A stretch of 64,000 nucleotides of DNA from Ensifer sesbaniae (GTDB lineage Bacteria > Pseudomonadota > Alphaproteobacteria > Rhizobiales > Rhizobiaceae). Shown here piece by piece: positions 16,785 to 26,560 of the stretch; within the stretch, counting starts at the first letter, position 1, and each line of letters opens with the position of its first letter. The notes under the pieces are model-generated. The model saw nothing but the letters and a program-made list of their open reading frames with translations, searched no databases and had not been told where the DNA came from. A program made the position numbers and the translations under genes. Where the stretch lies: assembly GCF_013283665.1 (NCBI RefSeq), contig NZ_JABEKU010000001.1:2595594-2659593 (forward strand), in the 5' to 3' direction.

Positions 16785-18728
16785 ATGTCCCCGCTCATCT
16801 CGCTCAAGCACGTCTGCAAGACCTATTTCAACGGCGATCTTGCCGTCGAGGTCTTGCACGGTATCTCGCTCGACATCGAGGCGGGCGAATTCGTGGCGAT
16901 CGTCGGCCAGTCCGGCTCCGGCAAATCGACGCTGATGAACATTCTCGGCTGCCTCGACCAGCCGACCGGCGGCGACTATCTGATCGACGGCGAAAGCGTC
17001 GCCGACCTCGACACCGACGAGCTGGCGGCGCTGCGCCGCCGCACCTTCGGTTTCGTCTTCCAGAGCTACAACCTCATTCCGACCGCAAGCGCCAAGGAGA
17101 ATGTCGAGGTGCCGGCCGTCTATGCCGGCATGTCCGCCCGCGACCGGCACGATCGCGCCGAGGCGCTGCTCGAGGCGCTGAAGCTCGGCGAGCGCCTCGA
17201 CCACCGGCCGAACCAGCTCTCCGGCGGCCAGCAGCAGCGTGTCTCGATCGCCCGCGCGCTGATGAATGGCGGCCGCGTCATCCTTGCCGACGAGCCGACC
17301 GGCGCGCTCGACAGCCAGAGCGGCTCGGACGTGATGGCGTTGCTCCGCGACATGAACAACCAGGGCCACACGGTCATCGTCATCACCCACTCACGCGAGG
17401 TCGCCGAACAGGCCGACCGGCTGATCGAGATCCATGACGGCCGCATCGTCGCCGACCGCGCCAAGAAGAGCCGCAGCAATGCCGAGGGGGCTGCCGCCCT
17501 TGCCCGCCATGTCAGCGAAGGTTCGGCGGCGATCGCCGACGTCACGGAAGCGGTGAAGATGGCGTTCCGGGCGCTGAAGGCCAATCTCTTCCGCACCATC
17601 CTGACACTGCTCGGCATCGTCATCGGCGTCGGCTCCGTCGTCGCCATGCTGGCGATCGGCACCGGCGCGCAGGATTCGGTTTTGAGCCGCATTTCCTCCA
17701 TGGGCTCGGACCTCCTGGTGGTGCGCCCCAGCATGGCGAATTTCCGCGGCAGCGCAGGCGGCAGCAACGTCACGCTCATTCCGGCCGATGCCGATGCGAT
17801 CCTCGAAGTGCCGAACGTCGCCTTCGCCGTGCCGGAGATGACGAGCAACGTCACGCTCCGCCGCGGCAATGTCGACTACCAGACGACCGCCAATGGCACC
17901 GTGCCGCAATTCACCACCGCGAAATCCTGGAAGATGGCCAAGGGCGAGTTCATCAATCAGAACGACATGGACGCTTACGCGCCGGTCGCGGTCCTCGGGC
18001 AGACGGTGGTCAAGACGCTCTTTCCCGATGGCGACAACCCGATCGGGCAATATGTGCTGGTCAACAAGATCCCCTTCCAGGTCATCGGCGTGATGGCGGA
18101 AATGGGCGCCACCGCGTTCGGCACCGACCAGGACGATGTCGTGCTGGTGCCTTTGACGACCGGCAGCATCCGCCTCTTCGGCCAGCGCAACGTGCGCACC
18201 ATCACCGTGCAGGTGAAGGATGGTTCGGCGATCGACATCACCCAGCAGACGATCCAGGCGCTGCTCGACCAGCGCCACAAGCGCCAGGACACGCAGATCA
18301 CCAACATGTCCTCCGTGCGCGAGGCCTTCACCGAGACCTCGAACACGCTGAAGCTGTTCTTGGGCTCCGTCGCGGCGATCTCGCTCTTGGTCGGCGGCAT
18401 CGGCGTCATGAACATCATGCTCGTCTCGGTCAGCGAGCGCACCCGCGAGATCGGCGTGCGCATGGCGACCGGCGCCCGCCAGCGCGACATCCTCCTGCAG
18501 TTCATCATCGAGGCGCTCGTCGTCTCGGCGATCGGCGGCACGCTCGGCGTCGCGCTCGGCCTCGCGACCGGGGCGCTCGCCGGCCAGTTCGGCATGCCCG
18601 TCGCCTTCACCCTCGGCCCGGTGGCGCTCGCCTTCGCCTGCGCCTTCCTCACCGGCCTCGTCTTCGGTTTCCTCCCCGCCCGCAACGCCTCGCGCCTGCA
18701 GCCGGCGGTGGCGCTGAGTGCGGATTGA
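16785..18728 (+). CDS. macB: MacB-type ABC transporter (ATPase + permease)
   Basis: A 647-residue fusion of an ABC ATPase (about 1-240) and a FtsX-like permease. Walker A is GQSGSGKST (41-49), the signature LSGGQQQR, and Walker [13 protein letters not shown] membrane helix near 275 leads into a large periplasmic domain and three C-terminal membrane helices, including the [13 protein letters not shown] segment. MacB drives export of macrolides, peptides or lipids through a mechanotransmission cycle with MacA and an outer-membrane channel. It follows the adaptor gene closely. Confidence 0.95.
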   Translation: MSPLISLKHVCKTYFNGDLAVEVLHGISLDIEAGEFVAIVGQSGSGKSTLMNILGCLDQPTGGDYLIDGESVADLDTDELAALRRRTFGFVFQSYNLIPTASAKENVEVPAVYAGMSARDRHDRAEALLEALKLGERLDHRPNQLSGGQQQRVSIARALMNGGRVILADEPTGALDSQSGSDVMALLRDMNNQGHTVIVITHSREVAEQADRLIEIHDGRIVADRAKKSRSNAEGAAALARHVSEGSAAIADVTEAVKMAFRALKANLFRTILTLLGIVIGVGSVVAMLAIGTGAQDSVLSRISSMGSDLLVVRPSMANFRGSAGGSNVTLIPADADAILEVPNVAFAVPEMTSNVTLRRGNVDYQTTANGTVPQFTTAKSWKMAKGEFINQNDMDAYAPVAVLGQTVVKTLFPDGDNPIGQYVLVNKIPFQVIGVMAEMGATAFGTDQDDVVLVPLTTGSIRLFGQRNVRTITVQVKDGSAIDITQQTIQALLDQRHKRQDTQITNMSSVREAFTETSNTLKLFLGSVAAISLLVGGIGVMNIMLVSVSERTREIGVRMATGARQRDILLQFIIEALVVSAIGGTLGVALGLATGALAGQFGMPVAFTLGPVALAFACAFLTGLVFGFLPARNASRLQPAVALSAD

Positions 18729-18808
18729 GGGGCGCGGCGCGGCCGGCTGTAGACAAAGCATGCCCCACTACCCAAGATGGCATTCTGCAACCATTGGCGT
18801 AATTCGAG

Positions 18809-19219
18809 ATGTGGAAGTTCTTCGCAGCCCTGACATGTGTGCTTACGGCGGGGGCCTTCATCTGGCTTGCGCTCTTGGTTTCGGGGCACATCGAAGGCGA
18901 ATTTGGCCTGAGGGACCTGATCAGTATGATCATGTCGGTGCCGACAACCATCGGCCTCGTCTGCTATGCCTACGATAGGATCATGCTTCCATCGGCCTTC
19001 TGGCCGCCTTTTGCCAAGATGCTGACCCTCTGGACGGCCTTTGAAATCGTTGACACGACCTGGGCACTCTTGTCTCTCAGCCCGGCGGCATTTGCCAGGA
19101 GCAAACTGGCCGCGGTGGTGGTGCTCTATCCGGTCCTTCTGGCGTTTGCCTATTTCGGGTGGCTCGGCGTCTGGCGCTACGCCCACGCCGTGAAGCGGCA
19201 ATCTGCTCCCGCGAACTGA
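18809..19219 (+). CDS. Four-helix hypothetical membrane protein
   Basis: A 136-residue protein with about four hydrophobic helices (FFAALTCVLTAGAFIWLALL, LISMIMSVPTTIGLVCYAY, a region near AFEIVDTTWALLSL, and LAAVVVLYPVLLAFAYFGWL). The C-terminus is basic. A weak ribosome site precedes 18809. It lies 80 bases after macB on the same strand but is lower in G+C than macB, so it may be separately transcribed. I do not recognise the family. Confidence 0.65.
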   Translation: MWKFFAALTCVLTAGAFIWLALLVSGHIEGEFGLRDLISMIMSVPTTIGLVCYAYDRIMLPSAFWPPFAKMLTLWTAFEIVDTTWALLSLSPAAFARSKLAAVVVLYPVLLAFAYFGWLGVWRYAHAVKRQSAPAN

Positions 19220-19294
19220 CGCGAACTTCGTTCAGATGCGCGCGCAAGCATTCACCGTGGCGCAAGTCGCCCTGCTCGCGAAAGTGAAGACAGA

Positions 19295-19993
19295 TTGCTC
19301 AACCTCGTACTCTACAGCGACCAGATCTTCCCCGAATGTTCGGTAATCGACCTCAGGCTCGTGGACCGGCTGCGGGCGCGAGGAACCGGAAATCGCATCG
19401 CCTATGTCGCCTCCGGCCCGGAGCCGGATCGCGGCTTCTTCCTTGCTGCCCGGTCCTACTACGGCCGATACGGCCTCGATCTCGCGCTGTTCTTCGATCT
19501 CGATGAGCCGCACTCGGCAGAAGACATCGCCGCACTCTTCGCCTCGGATGCCATCCACCTCGCCGGCGGCCATACCGGCGGATTTCTCGAGCGGCTGAAA
19601 CGAAGCGGCATGCTCGGGCCGCTCCGCGACTGGGCGCTCGCCGGCGGCATCCTCATCGGCGTCAGCGCCGGCGCCATCCTCATGGCCCCGACGATCGCGA
19701 CGGATGCGCTCTTCATCGGCAGGCGGCCGGAGGATATCGCTGACGGCGATGCGCTTGATCTCGTGCCGTTCGAGTTCTTCCCGCATCTCAACGACGACGA
19801 CGCGTACCTGCCTGCGCTCCTGCGCTACAGCGCATCGTTGCTGCGGCCGATCGTTGCCTGCAATGACGGCGACGGCATCATTGTGACCGGCGGGAGGATC
19901 GAGTGCCTGGGGAATCCGCTTTGGCTTGCGGGCGGAGCCGCACGCGCGCCGGGCGAACTCGAGCTCGACGGCTTCTCGATCTTGCAGATCTGA
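19295..19993 (+). CDS. Type 1 glutamine amidotransferase-like / peptidase E family protein
   Basis: A 232-residue member of the peptidase S51 family. The nucleophile elbow is GVSAGA with Ser124, and the glycine motif GGHTGGF is at 91-97. Peptidase E cleaves Asp-X dipeptides; several homologues are uncharacterised. The gene appears to start with TTG at 19295, because the conserved strand LNLVLYSDQ begins right after it and no ATG fits. The ribosome site is weak. Confidence 0.8.
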   Translation: MLNLVLYSDQIFPECSVIDLRLVDRLRARGTGNRIAYVASGPEPDRGFFLAARSYYGRYGLDLALFFDLDEPHSAEDIAALFASDAIHLAGGHTGGFLERLKRSGMLGPLRDWALAGGILIGVSAGAILMAPTIATDALFIGRRPEDIADGDALDLVPFEFFPHLNDDDAYLPALLRYSASLLRPIVACNDGDGIIVTGGRIECLGNPLWLAGGAARAPGELELDGFSILQI

Positions 19994-20031
19994 CGGCGCA
20001 CGTCTGTTGCACGTTGCTGAGCCCCGCCCCT

Positions 20032-20253
20032 CTATATCGCTCCCGCCCGCGCAGCTCCCGCATGGCGTAGCGCCACCGCTTCTTCCCGGGGCGGCAGCGG
20101 TGCCGAGGCGACGTTGCGCCTGCCGCGCTGCGCCTCTCCCGCGGTGATGCCGATGTCGGCGAGGCGCTCGGCGTCGAGTTCACGCAACTGCTGCAACTGC
20201 CAATACCGCGACCGCGGCGAGGCGGCGAGATAGAGACCGATTTCCCTGAACAT
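20032..20253 (-). CDS. DUF1127-domain small protein
   Basis: A 73-residue protein with the DUF1127 core RYWQLQQLRELDAERLADIG followed by a basic tail. Rhizobial DUF1127 proteins are short Arg-rich proteins, some of which influence RNA turnover or phosphate and carbon metabolism. The ATG at 20253 gives the usual N-terminus MFREIGLYL; a longer frame begins at 20313. It is divergent from the LysR gene at 20358, which may control it. Confidence 0.8.
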   Translation of the reverse strand: MFREIGLYLAASPRSRYWQLQQLRELDAERLADIGITAGEAQRGRRNVASAPLPPREEAVALRHAGAARAGAI

Positions 20254-20357
20254 GTCGAATACCCATGTCTTGTGCCTGATTATGGGCACAGTCTGCGCCT
20301 CGACATTCCACAAATGAAGGTTAGCATTCCTATTCGAAGCATAAGGAAAACTTTGAT

Positions 20358-21263
20358 ATGGGTGCGCTCAATCTCGACTATCTCAGAACCTTCGCGCTGG
20401 TCGCCGATCTCGGCAGCTTCTCGGCCGCCGCCGAGCGCCTGGGGCTCACTCAGCCGGCGATCAGCCTGCAGGTGCGCGCTTTGGAAAAGCAGCTCGGCGT
20501 GCGCCTCGTCGAGCGGGTCGGCCGCACCGCGCGGCCGAGTGCCGCCGGGGTGGAACTGCTGGTCCATGCAGGCCGCATCGAGGCCGCGACGAACCAGGCC
20601 ATCGAGGCGGTGGCACGCCACGCCAAGGGCGTTCTCGGCCGCGTGCGGCTCGGCACCGGCGCCACCCCGTGCGCCTTCCTGCTGCCGCCGCTGCTGGCCG
20701 ATCTCAAGCGCCGCTTTCCCGACCTCGACATCACGGTGACGACCGGCAACAGCGCCGACATCGTCAAGGCGGTGGACGAAAATCTGCTTGATATCGGGCT
20801 CGTCACCCTTCCCGTCACCGGCCGCATCTTCGATGTGGCCCCGCTCTTCGACGAACGCTTCGTCGCCATCGCCCCTCTGGGAACCGACCTGCCTGACAGC
20901 GTGACCGCCAAAACCCTGGCGAAGCACCCGTTGATCCTCTACGAACCGGGCGCCAACACCCGCCGGATCACCGACGAATGGCTGATTTCGGGCGGCACGG
21001 ACGTCAAACCGCTCATGTCGTTCGGCAGCGTCGACGCGATCAAGGAAATGGTCGCCGCCGGCCTCGGCGCAGCGCTCGTGCCGGAAATCGCGCTCCGCGC
21101 CGGGGATCGCGAGCGGCTGGAGGTGCGGCCGGTCACGCCGCCTTTATCACGCCGCTCCGCCCTCGTGCTGCGCCGCGACAAACGGCTCGATCGGGCGCTA
21201 CGCGAAACGCTCGCGGCGCTTAGGACGCTGGCAGATCTGGACGAGGAGTTGGGGCGTAGTTAG
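20358..21263 (+). CDS. LysR-family transcriptional regulator
   Basis: A 301-residue LysR regulator: winged HTH at residues 5-63 (LRTFALVADLGSFSAAAERL, LTQPAISLQVRALEKQLGVRL) and an effector-binding domain. The start follows a purine-rich AAGGAAAAC segment. It is divergent from the DUF1127 gene and its stop codon overlaps the stop of the convergent secreted-protein gene by 4 bases (21260-21263). Confidence 0.92.
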   Translation: MGALNLDYLRTFALVADLGSFSAAAERLGLTQPAISLQVRALEKQLGVRLVERVGRTARPSAAGVELLVHAGRIEAATNQAIEAVARHAKGVLGRVRLGTGATPCAFLLPPLLADLKRRFPDLDITVTTGNSADIVKAVDENLLDIGLVTLPVTGRIFDVAPLFDERFVAIAPLGTDLPDSVTAKTLAKHPLILYEPGANTRRITDEWLISGGTDVKPLMSFGSVDAIKEMVAAGLGAALVPEIALRAGDRERLEVRPVTPPLSRRSALVLRRDKRLDRALRETLAALRTLADLDEELGRS

Positions 21264-21646
21264 TCCGCTTGCACAAGCACCTGGCAAAGAATGTCAGAAA
21301 CACCGTCAGACCCGGTAAACGCCATGCCCTTTCCGTCCGGCAGCCTTACCATAATGCGTGTGGCCTTGAGGTTGTCCAGGACAAGCACCTTGAGCCCATC
21401 CTTCGTGACGACAGTCGCTGACCATGTCTTGATGCGCGCCGCTTCTTCGAATGGCGGGAAGTTTGACGAGACTGAAGCGACATCTGCGCCACCCGAACCA
21501 TTAAGCGCGAATTCGATCGTCGTTCCGGGCAGCGCGCAGTTTACGACACCGTGCTTTTGATACGGCTCCGCATTTGCCACCAATGACAAAGCAAAAAATG
21601 CAGTCGCTGTGCCCACCAACAGTGAGCGTAGATTCGAGTACTTCAT
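21260..21646 (-). CDS. Secreted small hypothetical protein
   Basis: A 128-residue protein with a clear signal peptide (LLVGTATAFFALSLVANA, predicted cleavage after residue 26) and a soluble domain with two cysteines (VVNCALPG and DILCQVL) that could form a disulphide in the periplasm. The ATG at 21646 has GGAGGGG upstream. G+C and codon use are lower than those of the neighbours, which may reflect transfer. No family is recognised. Convergent with and overlapping the LysR gene by 4 bases. Confidence 0.7.
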   Translation of the reverse strand: MKYSNLRSLLVGTATAFFALSLVANAEPYQKHGVVNCALPGTTIEFALNGSGGADVASVSSNFPPFEEAARIKTWSATVVTKDGLKVLVLDNLKATRIMVRLPDGKGMAFTGSDGVSDILCQVLVQAD

Positions 21647-21800
21647 TTGCCCCTCCATCCTCAAGGAACTCTTATCGCGAGTCTCGCGAAAGTCGAGTTG
21701 CATTCTCGAAGGAGCTCAACGGGAAGGCTGCAACAGAAGGGAAAACAACATGAAAGCCGGCTAGGTGAAGGCGCATACGCACTATTGTGCTGAGATGGAG

Positions 21801-22186
21801 CTACAGATGCCACACCTCGACCGGGATCTCGCCCCAGTTGTCGTTGAGCCCGTCGCAATAGGTCACGGGGGCGGTCAACGGTTCGTCGATATCGACGCCG
21901 TCCAGGCAGGCGACGTTGATGTTGTAGCAGGTCTCGTTGGTCATGTTCGGCGCGTCGATGCGCTCGAACGGGCGCACGCCGCATCGGCCCGGGTTGCGGC
22001 CGCTATAGTCCGTCAGCGCCGCTTCACCGGCAAGGAGGCGGAAGGCCTCGGGCTTCACCACCACCGACCAGAGGCGCATCTTCACGCAGATGCTGCCGTT
22101 GCACTTCCCGTACCGGCGCTGATGTCCATCTCCGCCTCGATGCGCACGGCGCCGCAATGGCAGCTCCCGCTAGAGGTCTTCAGCAT
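21801..22186 (-). pseudogene. GFA-family (glutathione-dependent formaldehyde-activating) gene with frameshift
   Basis: From a well-placed ATG at 22186 (GGAGGAACGG upstream) the frame reads MLKTSSGSCHCGAVRIEAEM, the GFA zinc-binding opening with its CxCG, but then meets a stop. One base is missing near 22105-22112; restoring it joins to KCNGSICVKMRLW and the rest of the domain down to 21801. Total span 386 bases, one short of 387. GFA-like proteins are small zinc enzymes that handle thiol adducts. Either a genuine recent frameshift or a sequencing error; the downstream half retains normal codon use. Confidence 0.75.
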
Positions 22187-22334
22187 CCGTTCCTCCTTCC
22201 CTCGTTGTCAGCCGGACTATGCCACCAGCGCGATTGAAAATCTGCATCGTCATAATCACCGATCGGAAATCGGGTGGGCGGTGCCCTCCGCCGGCAGTAG
22301 TCAGGGCACACTTCAACAAGAGAAGGATAAGTCC

Positions 22335-23084
22335 ATGGCCATGCTGCAAGACAAGATCGTGATCGTCACCGGCGCCTCTTCCGGCATCGGCCGTGCGGTC
22401 GCCAGGCTCTTTGCCTCCGAGGGCGCGAAGATCGTCGCCAACGCCCGCGGCGAAGGCCCGCTTACCGCCGTCGTCGAGGTGATCCGCGAGGATGGCGGCG
22501 AAGCGATCGCCGTCAGTGGCGACGTCACCGAGGAAGCGACCCATGTCCGGCTGGTGGAAGCGGCGCTCAGCCATTTCGGCGGCCTCGACATCGCCGTCAA
22601 CAATGCCGGCTCCGTCGGCGCCGTCAGGCCGATCGCCGAAATCACCGCCTCCGAATGGCAGGAGACGCTCGCCGCCAACCTCACCTCCGCCTTCCTCGCC
22701 GCCCGCCACCAGATCCCCGCCATGCTGCAGCGTGATGGCGGATCGCTGGTCTTCACCTCCACCTTCGTCGGCACCAGCGTCGGCATCCCCGGCATGGCCG
22801 CCTATGGCGCCGCGAAAGCCGGACTGATGGGCCTCGTCAAGGGCATCACCGCCGACTATGGCGCAAGCGGCATCCGCGCCAACGCCCTGCTTCCCGGCGG
22901 CGTCGATACGCCGGCAGGCGGCAGCAAGGAGCAGAAGGAATGGGCGGCCGGCCTGCACGCGATGAAGCGCATCGCCCAGCCGGAAGAGATCGCCCAGGCC
23001 GCCCTCTTCCTCTCCGGCCCGATGGCAAGCTTCGTCTCCGGTGCAGCGCTCTTTGCCGATGGCGGCAATGCCGCGGTAAAGTGA
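22335..23084 (+). CDS. SDR-family oxidoreductase
   Basis: A 249-residue classical short-chain dehydrogenase. The cofactor motif TGASSGIG is at 12-19, NNAG follows in the middle, and the active site includes Ser in FTSTF and Tyr/Lys in AAYGAAKAG. The C-terminal GAALFADGGNAAVK is typical. The substrate is unknown. AGAAGGA precedes the ATG at 22335; the long upstream frame is noncoding and overlaps the GFA remnant on the other strand. Confidence 0.9.
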   Translation: MAMLQDKIVIVTGASSGIGRAVARLFASEGAKIVANARGEGPLTAVVEVIREDGGEAIAVSGDVTEEATHVRLVEAALSHFGGLDIAVNNAGSVGAVRPIAEITASEWQETLAANLTSAFLAARHQIPAMLQRDGGSLVFTSTFVGTSVGIPGMAAYGAAKAGLMGLVKGITADYGASGIRANALLPGGVDTPAGGSKEQKEWAAGLHAMKRIAQPEEIAQAALFLSGPMASFVSGAALFADGGNAAVK

Positions 23085-23179
23085 CGGGCGGCAACGGCCC
23101 AACAGGCGCCAGGGCCGGCTGCCCTGGCGCGAAGCTGCGGCAGTAGCTCTATCCGGACAGTCGCCTCCCCGGCGGCCCT

Positions 23180-23632
23180 TCAGATCGGTATCTCCGTCGT
23201 CTCCTTGCCCGTGCGGATCACGAATGCCGTGTAATAGCGGGCGACATTGCTCTCCTCGCGGAAGAGCCGCTCGGTGAGCGCATCGAGTTCGTCCATGTCT
23301 TTGAGCCGCAGCATCAGCAGCGCATCGGTCTCGCCGCTGACGCTATAGGCCTGAACGACCGCCGGCTCCTTGGCGGCCATGTCGAGGAAGCGGCGGACAT
23401 ATTGTTCGCCATGGCGCTCGAGCTCGACGGTGATGATCGCCTTCATCGTTCGGCCGGCCTTGGCCGGATTGAGGACCGCGACGATCCGGTCGATGACGCC
23501 CGTCTGATGAAGCCGCCTGATGCGGCGTAGGCAGCTCGACGGCGACAGGCCGACCTCTGCCGCAAGCTCGGCATTGGTGCGCGACGCATCCTGCTGCAAG
23601 AGCTTCAGAAGCTTGCTGTCGATCTTGTCCAT
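23180..23632 (-). CDS. Lrp/AsnC-family regulator
   Basis: A 150-residue feast/famine regulator: N-terminal HTH ([35 protein letters not shown]) and a C-terminal RAM ligand-binding domain with [11 protein letters not shown]. Such proteins sense amino acids and often control the adjacent gene. It is divergent from the Gate-domain membrane protein gene at 23748, with a 115-base AT-rich gap that should hold the operator. Confidence 0.92.
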   Translation of the reverse strand: MDKIDSKLLKLLQQDASRTNAELAAEVGLSPSSCLRRIRRLHQTGVIDRIVAVLNPAKAGRTMKAIITVELERHGEQYVRRFLDMAAKEPAVVQAYSVSGETDALLMLRLKDMDELDALTERLFREESNVARYYTAFVIRTGKETTEIPI

Positions 23633-23747
23633 CCCGGTTCCCCCGTTGCGGCCTCATGCAATTTTATTGCACAAACTCGCATATTTTGACCACAACTGCG
23701 AATGGCCTCGCGCTAGTCCTTGGACAACCAGTCAAGGAGACACCGTC

Positions 23748-24731
23748 ATGGCCGTTCTGATCATCCTCTACCGCAAGACGCTCGCCACACTCGAAGTCTA
23801 TTTCGACCTCGTCCGCGTCATCGTCCCCGTCACGATCGTCACGCATGTGCTGCAGGAACTGGGGGTGATCCGGGCAGTCGCGCCCGCCTTCGAGCCGCTG
23901 ATGACCGTGGTCGGGCTGCCGCCCGAACTCGCCTTCGCCTGGCTGACCGGCCTGCTTGTCGGTTTATGGGGCGCCGTGGTGGTCGTCTTCGCGCTGGTGC
24001 CGGTTTCGGAGCTGACGACCGCCGACATGACGGTCTTTTCGGCGCTGATGCTGGTGGCCCATGCCATCCCGATCGAACAGCGTATCATCCAGAAGGCGGG
24101 CCCCAGTTTTCTCGTCACGGGCGCGCTCAGGATCGGCGGCGGCCTCGTCTTCGCGGCGCTGCTGCACCAGGTCTTCGCGGTGACCGGATGGCTCACCACG
24201 CCGCTGAACCCGACATGGATCCCGGTCAACGAGGGCTCCGGATGGGTCGCCTTCGCGCTCAGCACGCTGAAGACGCTCGCGACCATGCTCGTCGTGCTGC
24301 TCGCCTTGAGTTGGACGATCGAGATTCTCAAGCTCGTCGGTATTCTCGGCTGGCTGAACCGGGGCCTGGCGCCGCTCTTTCGCCTCGCCGGCATAAGGTC
24401 CGAGACAGTGCCGTTTACCGCCGTCGGCGTGCTCCTCGGCATATCCTATGGCGGCGCGCTGCTGATCCGCGAGGCGCACGAAGCCAGGGTGGAGCCGCGC
24501 CAGGTCTTCCTCGCCTGCGTCTTCATGGGCTTCGGCCACAGCCTCATCGAGGATACGCTGGTCGTCGTTGCCCTCGGTGCGGATTTCGCCAGCGTGTTCT
24601 TCGGCCGCCTGCTCTTTGCCATCATGGCAACGGCCGTGGTCGCGCGCGTCATCACGTCCGCGCCGGACAGGGTGTTCTTCCGCTCCTTCTTCCGCAAGGA
24701 TGGTGGCGAACCCGCCCTGTCGGAGGCGTAG
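23748..24731 (+). CDS. Gate/nucleoside-recognition domain membrane protein
   Basis: A 327-residue integral membrane protein with about eight helices. It carries Gate-domain-like motifs such as [20 protein letters not shown] in the first half and [10 protein letters not shown]-like [18 protein letters not shown] in the second, indicating two related halves. Members of this group include spore-maturation-like proteins and uncharacterised transporters. The ATG at 23748 follows AAGGAGACACC. Divergence from an Lrp regulator suggests export or uptake of an amino acid or a related solute; this is inference. Confidence 0.75.
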   Translation: MAVLIILYRKTLATLEVYFDLVRVIVPVTIVTHVLQELGVIRAVAPAFEPLMTVVGLPPELAFAWLTGLLVGLWGAVVVVFALVPVSELTTADMTVFSALMLVAHAIPIEQRIIQKAGPSFLVTGALRIGGGLVFAALLHQVFAVTGWLTTPLNPTWIPVNEGSGWVAFALSTLKTLATMLVVLLALSWTIEILKLVGILGWLNRGLAPLFRLAGIRSETVPFTAVGVLLGISYGGALLIREAHEARVEPRQVFLACVFMGFGHSLIEDTLVVVALGADFASVFFGRLLFAIMATAVVARVITSAPDRVFFRSFFRKDGGEPALSEA

Positions 24732-24753
24732 AGCAAGCCGCGCAGCGGTTGCG

Positions 24754-25779
24754 TTACTCCGCCGCGACCTCCGCAGCCAGAGTTGGCGGCACCGTCATCC
24801 GCCCGAAGGCGGCGCGGTAGGCGGCGGGCGTCGTCGAAAGCTGCTGGCGGAAATGGTGGCGGAGCGTCTGGGTCGAGCCGAAGCCCGAGGCTTCGGCCAC
24901 CTGCTCCATGCCGAGCGCCGTTTCCTCCAGCAATTGCCGGGCGCGGGAAAGCCGCTCGGAAAGCAGCCAGCGCGCCGGCGTCGTGCCGGTCGCCGCCTCG
25001 AAGCGGCGCAGGAACGTGCGCTCGCTCATGCCCGCCGCCTTCGCCAGCACGGCGATCGAGAAATCCTCGCCGAGCCTTTCGCGCATTCGGTCGAGCAGCG
25101 GCCCGAGCCGGGCGCTCTCGTGCACGTCGGGCACCGCCCGCTCGATGAACTGCGCCTGGCCGCCGTCGCGGTGCGGCGGCACGACGAGGCGGCGGGCGAC
25201 GCGATTGGCGGCCTCGCTGCCGAAATCGCGGCGGATCAGATGCAGGCAGAGATCGATGCCGGCGGCACTGCCGGCCGAGGTCAGCACCGCGCCGCCGTCG
25301 ACATAGAGCACGTCCGGCACCACCTCGATGTCAGGATAAAGCACCTTCAGCCTGTCGGTATAGCGCCAGTGGGTCGTCGCCCTGCGGCCCGAAAGCAGGC
25401 CCGCCGCCGCCAGCACGAAGACGCCGGAACAGATGGAAAGGACGCGCGCGCCGCGATCATGCGCCGCGCGCAAGGCGGCGCAGACCGCCTCCGGCACCGG
25501 CTGGTCGGCGCCCCGCCATCCGGGAACGATGATCGTGCCGGCTTCAGCCAGAAGCCCGATACCGCCGTCGGCAACGAGGCGCACGCCGCCGGTTGCCCTC
25601 AGTTCGCCGGGATCGACAGAGGCGACGGCGAAGCGATACCAGCCCTCGCCCATTTCCGGCCGCGGCAGGCCGAACATCTCGACGGCGACGCCGAACTCGA
25701 AGGTGCAGAGCCCGTCATAGGCAAGCGCCACGACGAGCGGATTTTGAAGCGATGGGGCAGCGGAAAACGACTTTGGCAT
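24754..25779 (-). CDS. GlxA-family (DJ-1/PfpI + AraC) transcriptional regulator
   Basis: A 341-residue regulator with an N-terminal DJ-1/PfpI domain (LVVALAYDGLCTFEFGVAVE through LSICSGVFVLAAAGLL, with Cys in the nucleophile-elbow position) and a C-terminal AraC/XylS double HTH (AKAAGMSERTFLRRFEAATG, GFGSTQTLRHHFRQ). An ATG at 25791 gives four more residues; neither start has a strong ribosome site. A palindrome TGGCA-N4-TGCCA (25795-25808) lies right at the start region. Divergent from a rhodanese gene, a common pairing. Confidence 0.9.
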   Translation of the reverse strand: MPKSFSAAPSLQNPLVVALAYDGLCTFEFGVAVEMFGLPRPEMGEGWYRFAVASVDPGELRATGGVRLVADGGIGLLAEAGTIIVPGWRGADQPVPEAVCAALRAAHDRGARVLSICSGVFVLAAAGLLSGRRATTHWRYTDRLKVLYPDIEVVPDVLYVDGGAVLTSAGSAAGIDLCLHLIRRDFGSEAANRVARRLVVPPHRDGGQAQFIERAVPDVHESARLGPLLDRMRERLGEDFSIAVLAKAAGMSERTFLRRFEAATGTTPARWLLSERLSRARQLLEETALGMEQVAEASGFGSTQTLRHHFRQQLSTTPAAYRAAFGRMTVPPTLAAEVAAE

Positions 25780-25794
25780 GATCTTGAGCATATA

Positions 25795-25808
25795 TGGCAA
25801 TAATGCCA
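25795..25808. promoter_or_regulatory. Operator candidate between GlxA regulator and rhodanese
   Basis: TGGCAATAATGCCA is a perfect palindrome with a 4-base centre, followed 7 bases later by another TGCCA. It overlaps the transcription or translation start region of the regulator, as expected for autorepression. Confidence 0.5.
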
Positions 25809-25878
25809 ACTGCCAGTCCCCGCCAAGCGCTGTTACACCTCTCCTCGCCAACCCGCACGAACACCTGAGGAGAGCCCG

Positions 25879-26286
25879 ATGAGCATCGTCACCGAACCCC
25901 CCGCCGCTTCCCCCGAGATCGCCATTGCCCATTTCGCCAAGCGCCTGAGCGTCGAGACCGATTGCTCGGACGTCGCCCATGCGCTGAAGAGCGGCGAACA
26001 GGATTTCGTGCTGCTGCATGTGGTGGGTTCCGAAGCCGCCTATGCCCGCCGTCACGTGCCGGGCGCCATCCACTTGCCGCACCGCCAGATCAGCGCCGAA
26101 CGCATGGCCGAGTGGCCCGAGGATACGCTCTTCGTCGCTTACTGCGCGGGCCCGCACTGCAACGGCGCCGACCAGGCGGCCCTCAAGCTTGCCCGGCTCG
26201 GCCGCCCCGTGAAGATCATGATCGGCGGCATCACCGGCTGGGAAGATGAGGGCCTCGCCTTCGCCACCGGCTCCGCGCCCGGTTAA
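25879..26286 (+). CDS. Rhodanese-domain sulphurtransferase
   Basis: A 135-residue single rhodanese domain. The active-site loop begins at Cys89 (YCAGPHCNGA), with a second cysteine at 94, and the HVPGAIHLP motif is near residue 59. Rhodaneses move sulphane sulphur to acceptors such as cyanide or thiols. GAGGAGA precedes the ATG. It is divergent from the GlxA-type regulator, its likely controller; this association is frequent in proteobacteria. Confidence 0.9.
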   Translation: MSIVTEPPAASPEIAIAHFAKRLSVETDCSDVAHALKSGEQDFVLLHVVGSEAAYARRHVPGAIHLPHRQISAERMAEWPEDTLFVAYCAGPHCNGADQAALKLARLGRPVKIMIGGITGWEDEGLAFATGSAPG

Positions 26287-26318
26287 GCGCAGGCCCTGCT
26301 CGCCGCCTGAGCCCGGGC

Positions 26319-26475
26319 CTACAGCGCCGCGCATCTGATAAGACGCGCAAAGGTCGCTGTAGCACTTTGATTTGCTGCATGTCTTTGTCCTTAAATCGAG
26401 GTCGATTTAAGGAGACATGCAGTAGCTCACACGATTGTTTCGCGCGTCTGCCAGACGCGCGAAGCGCGCCGCAGC
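26319..26475 (-). repeat. Bimodular palindromic repeat plus extra P2 core
   Basis: P2 (26319-26362) and P1 (26374-26422) form a full inverted copy. Further on, GCGCGTCTGCCAGACGCGC (about 26442-26460) is the core of a second P2 without its usual outer arms. Confidence 0.8.
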
Positions 26476-26560
26476 ACTTTGCAGCGCCACATGACCTTGC
26501 CCCCCGCCGGCATTCAGTAACCCGCGCCTGACGGATCACCCCTTTGCACGAGATGTCGAG

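Noticed and set aside
15424-18728. Antibiotic biosynthesis cluster around the MacAB pair
   Set aside because: No biosynthetic or peptide precursor gene is adjacent; neighbours are unrelated.
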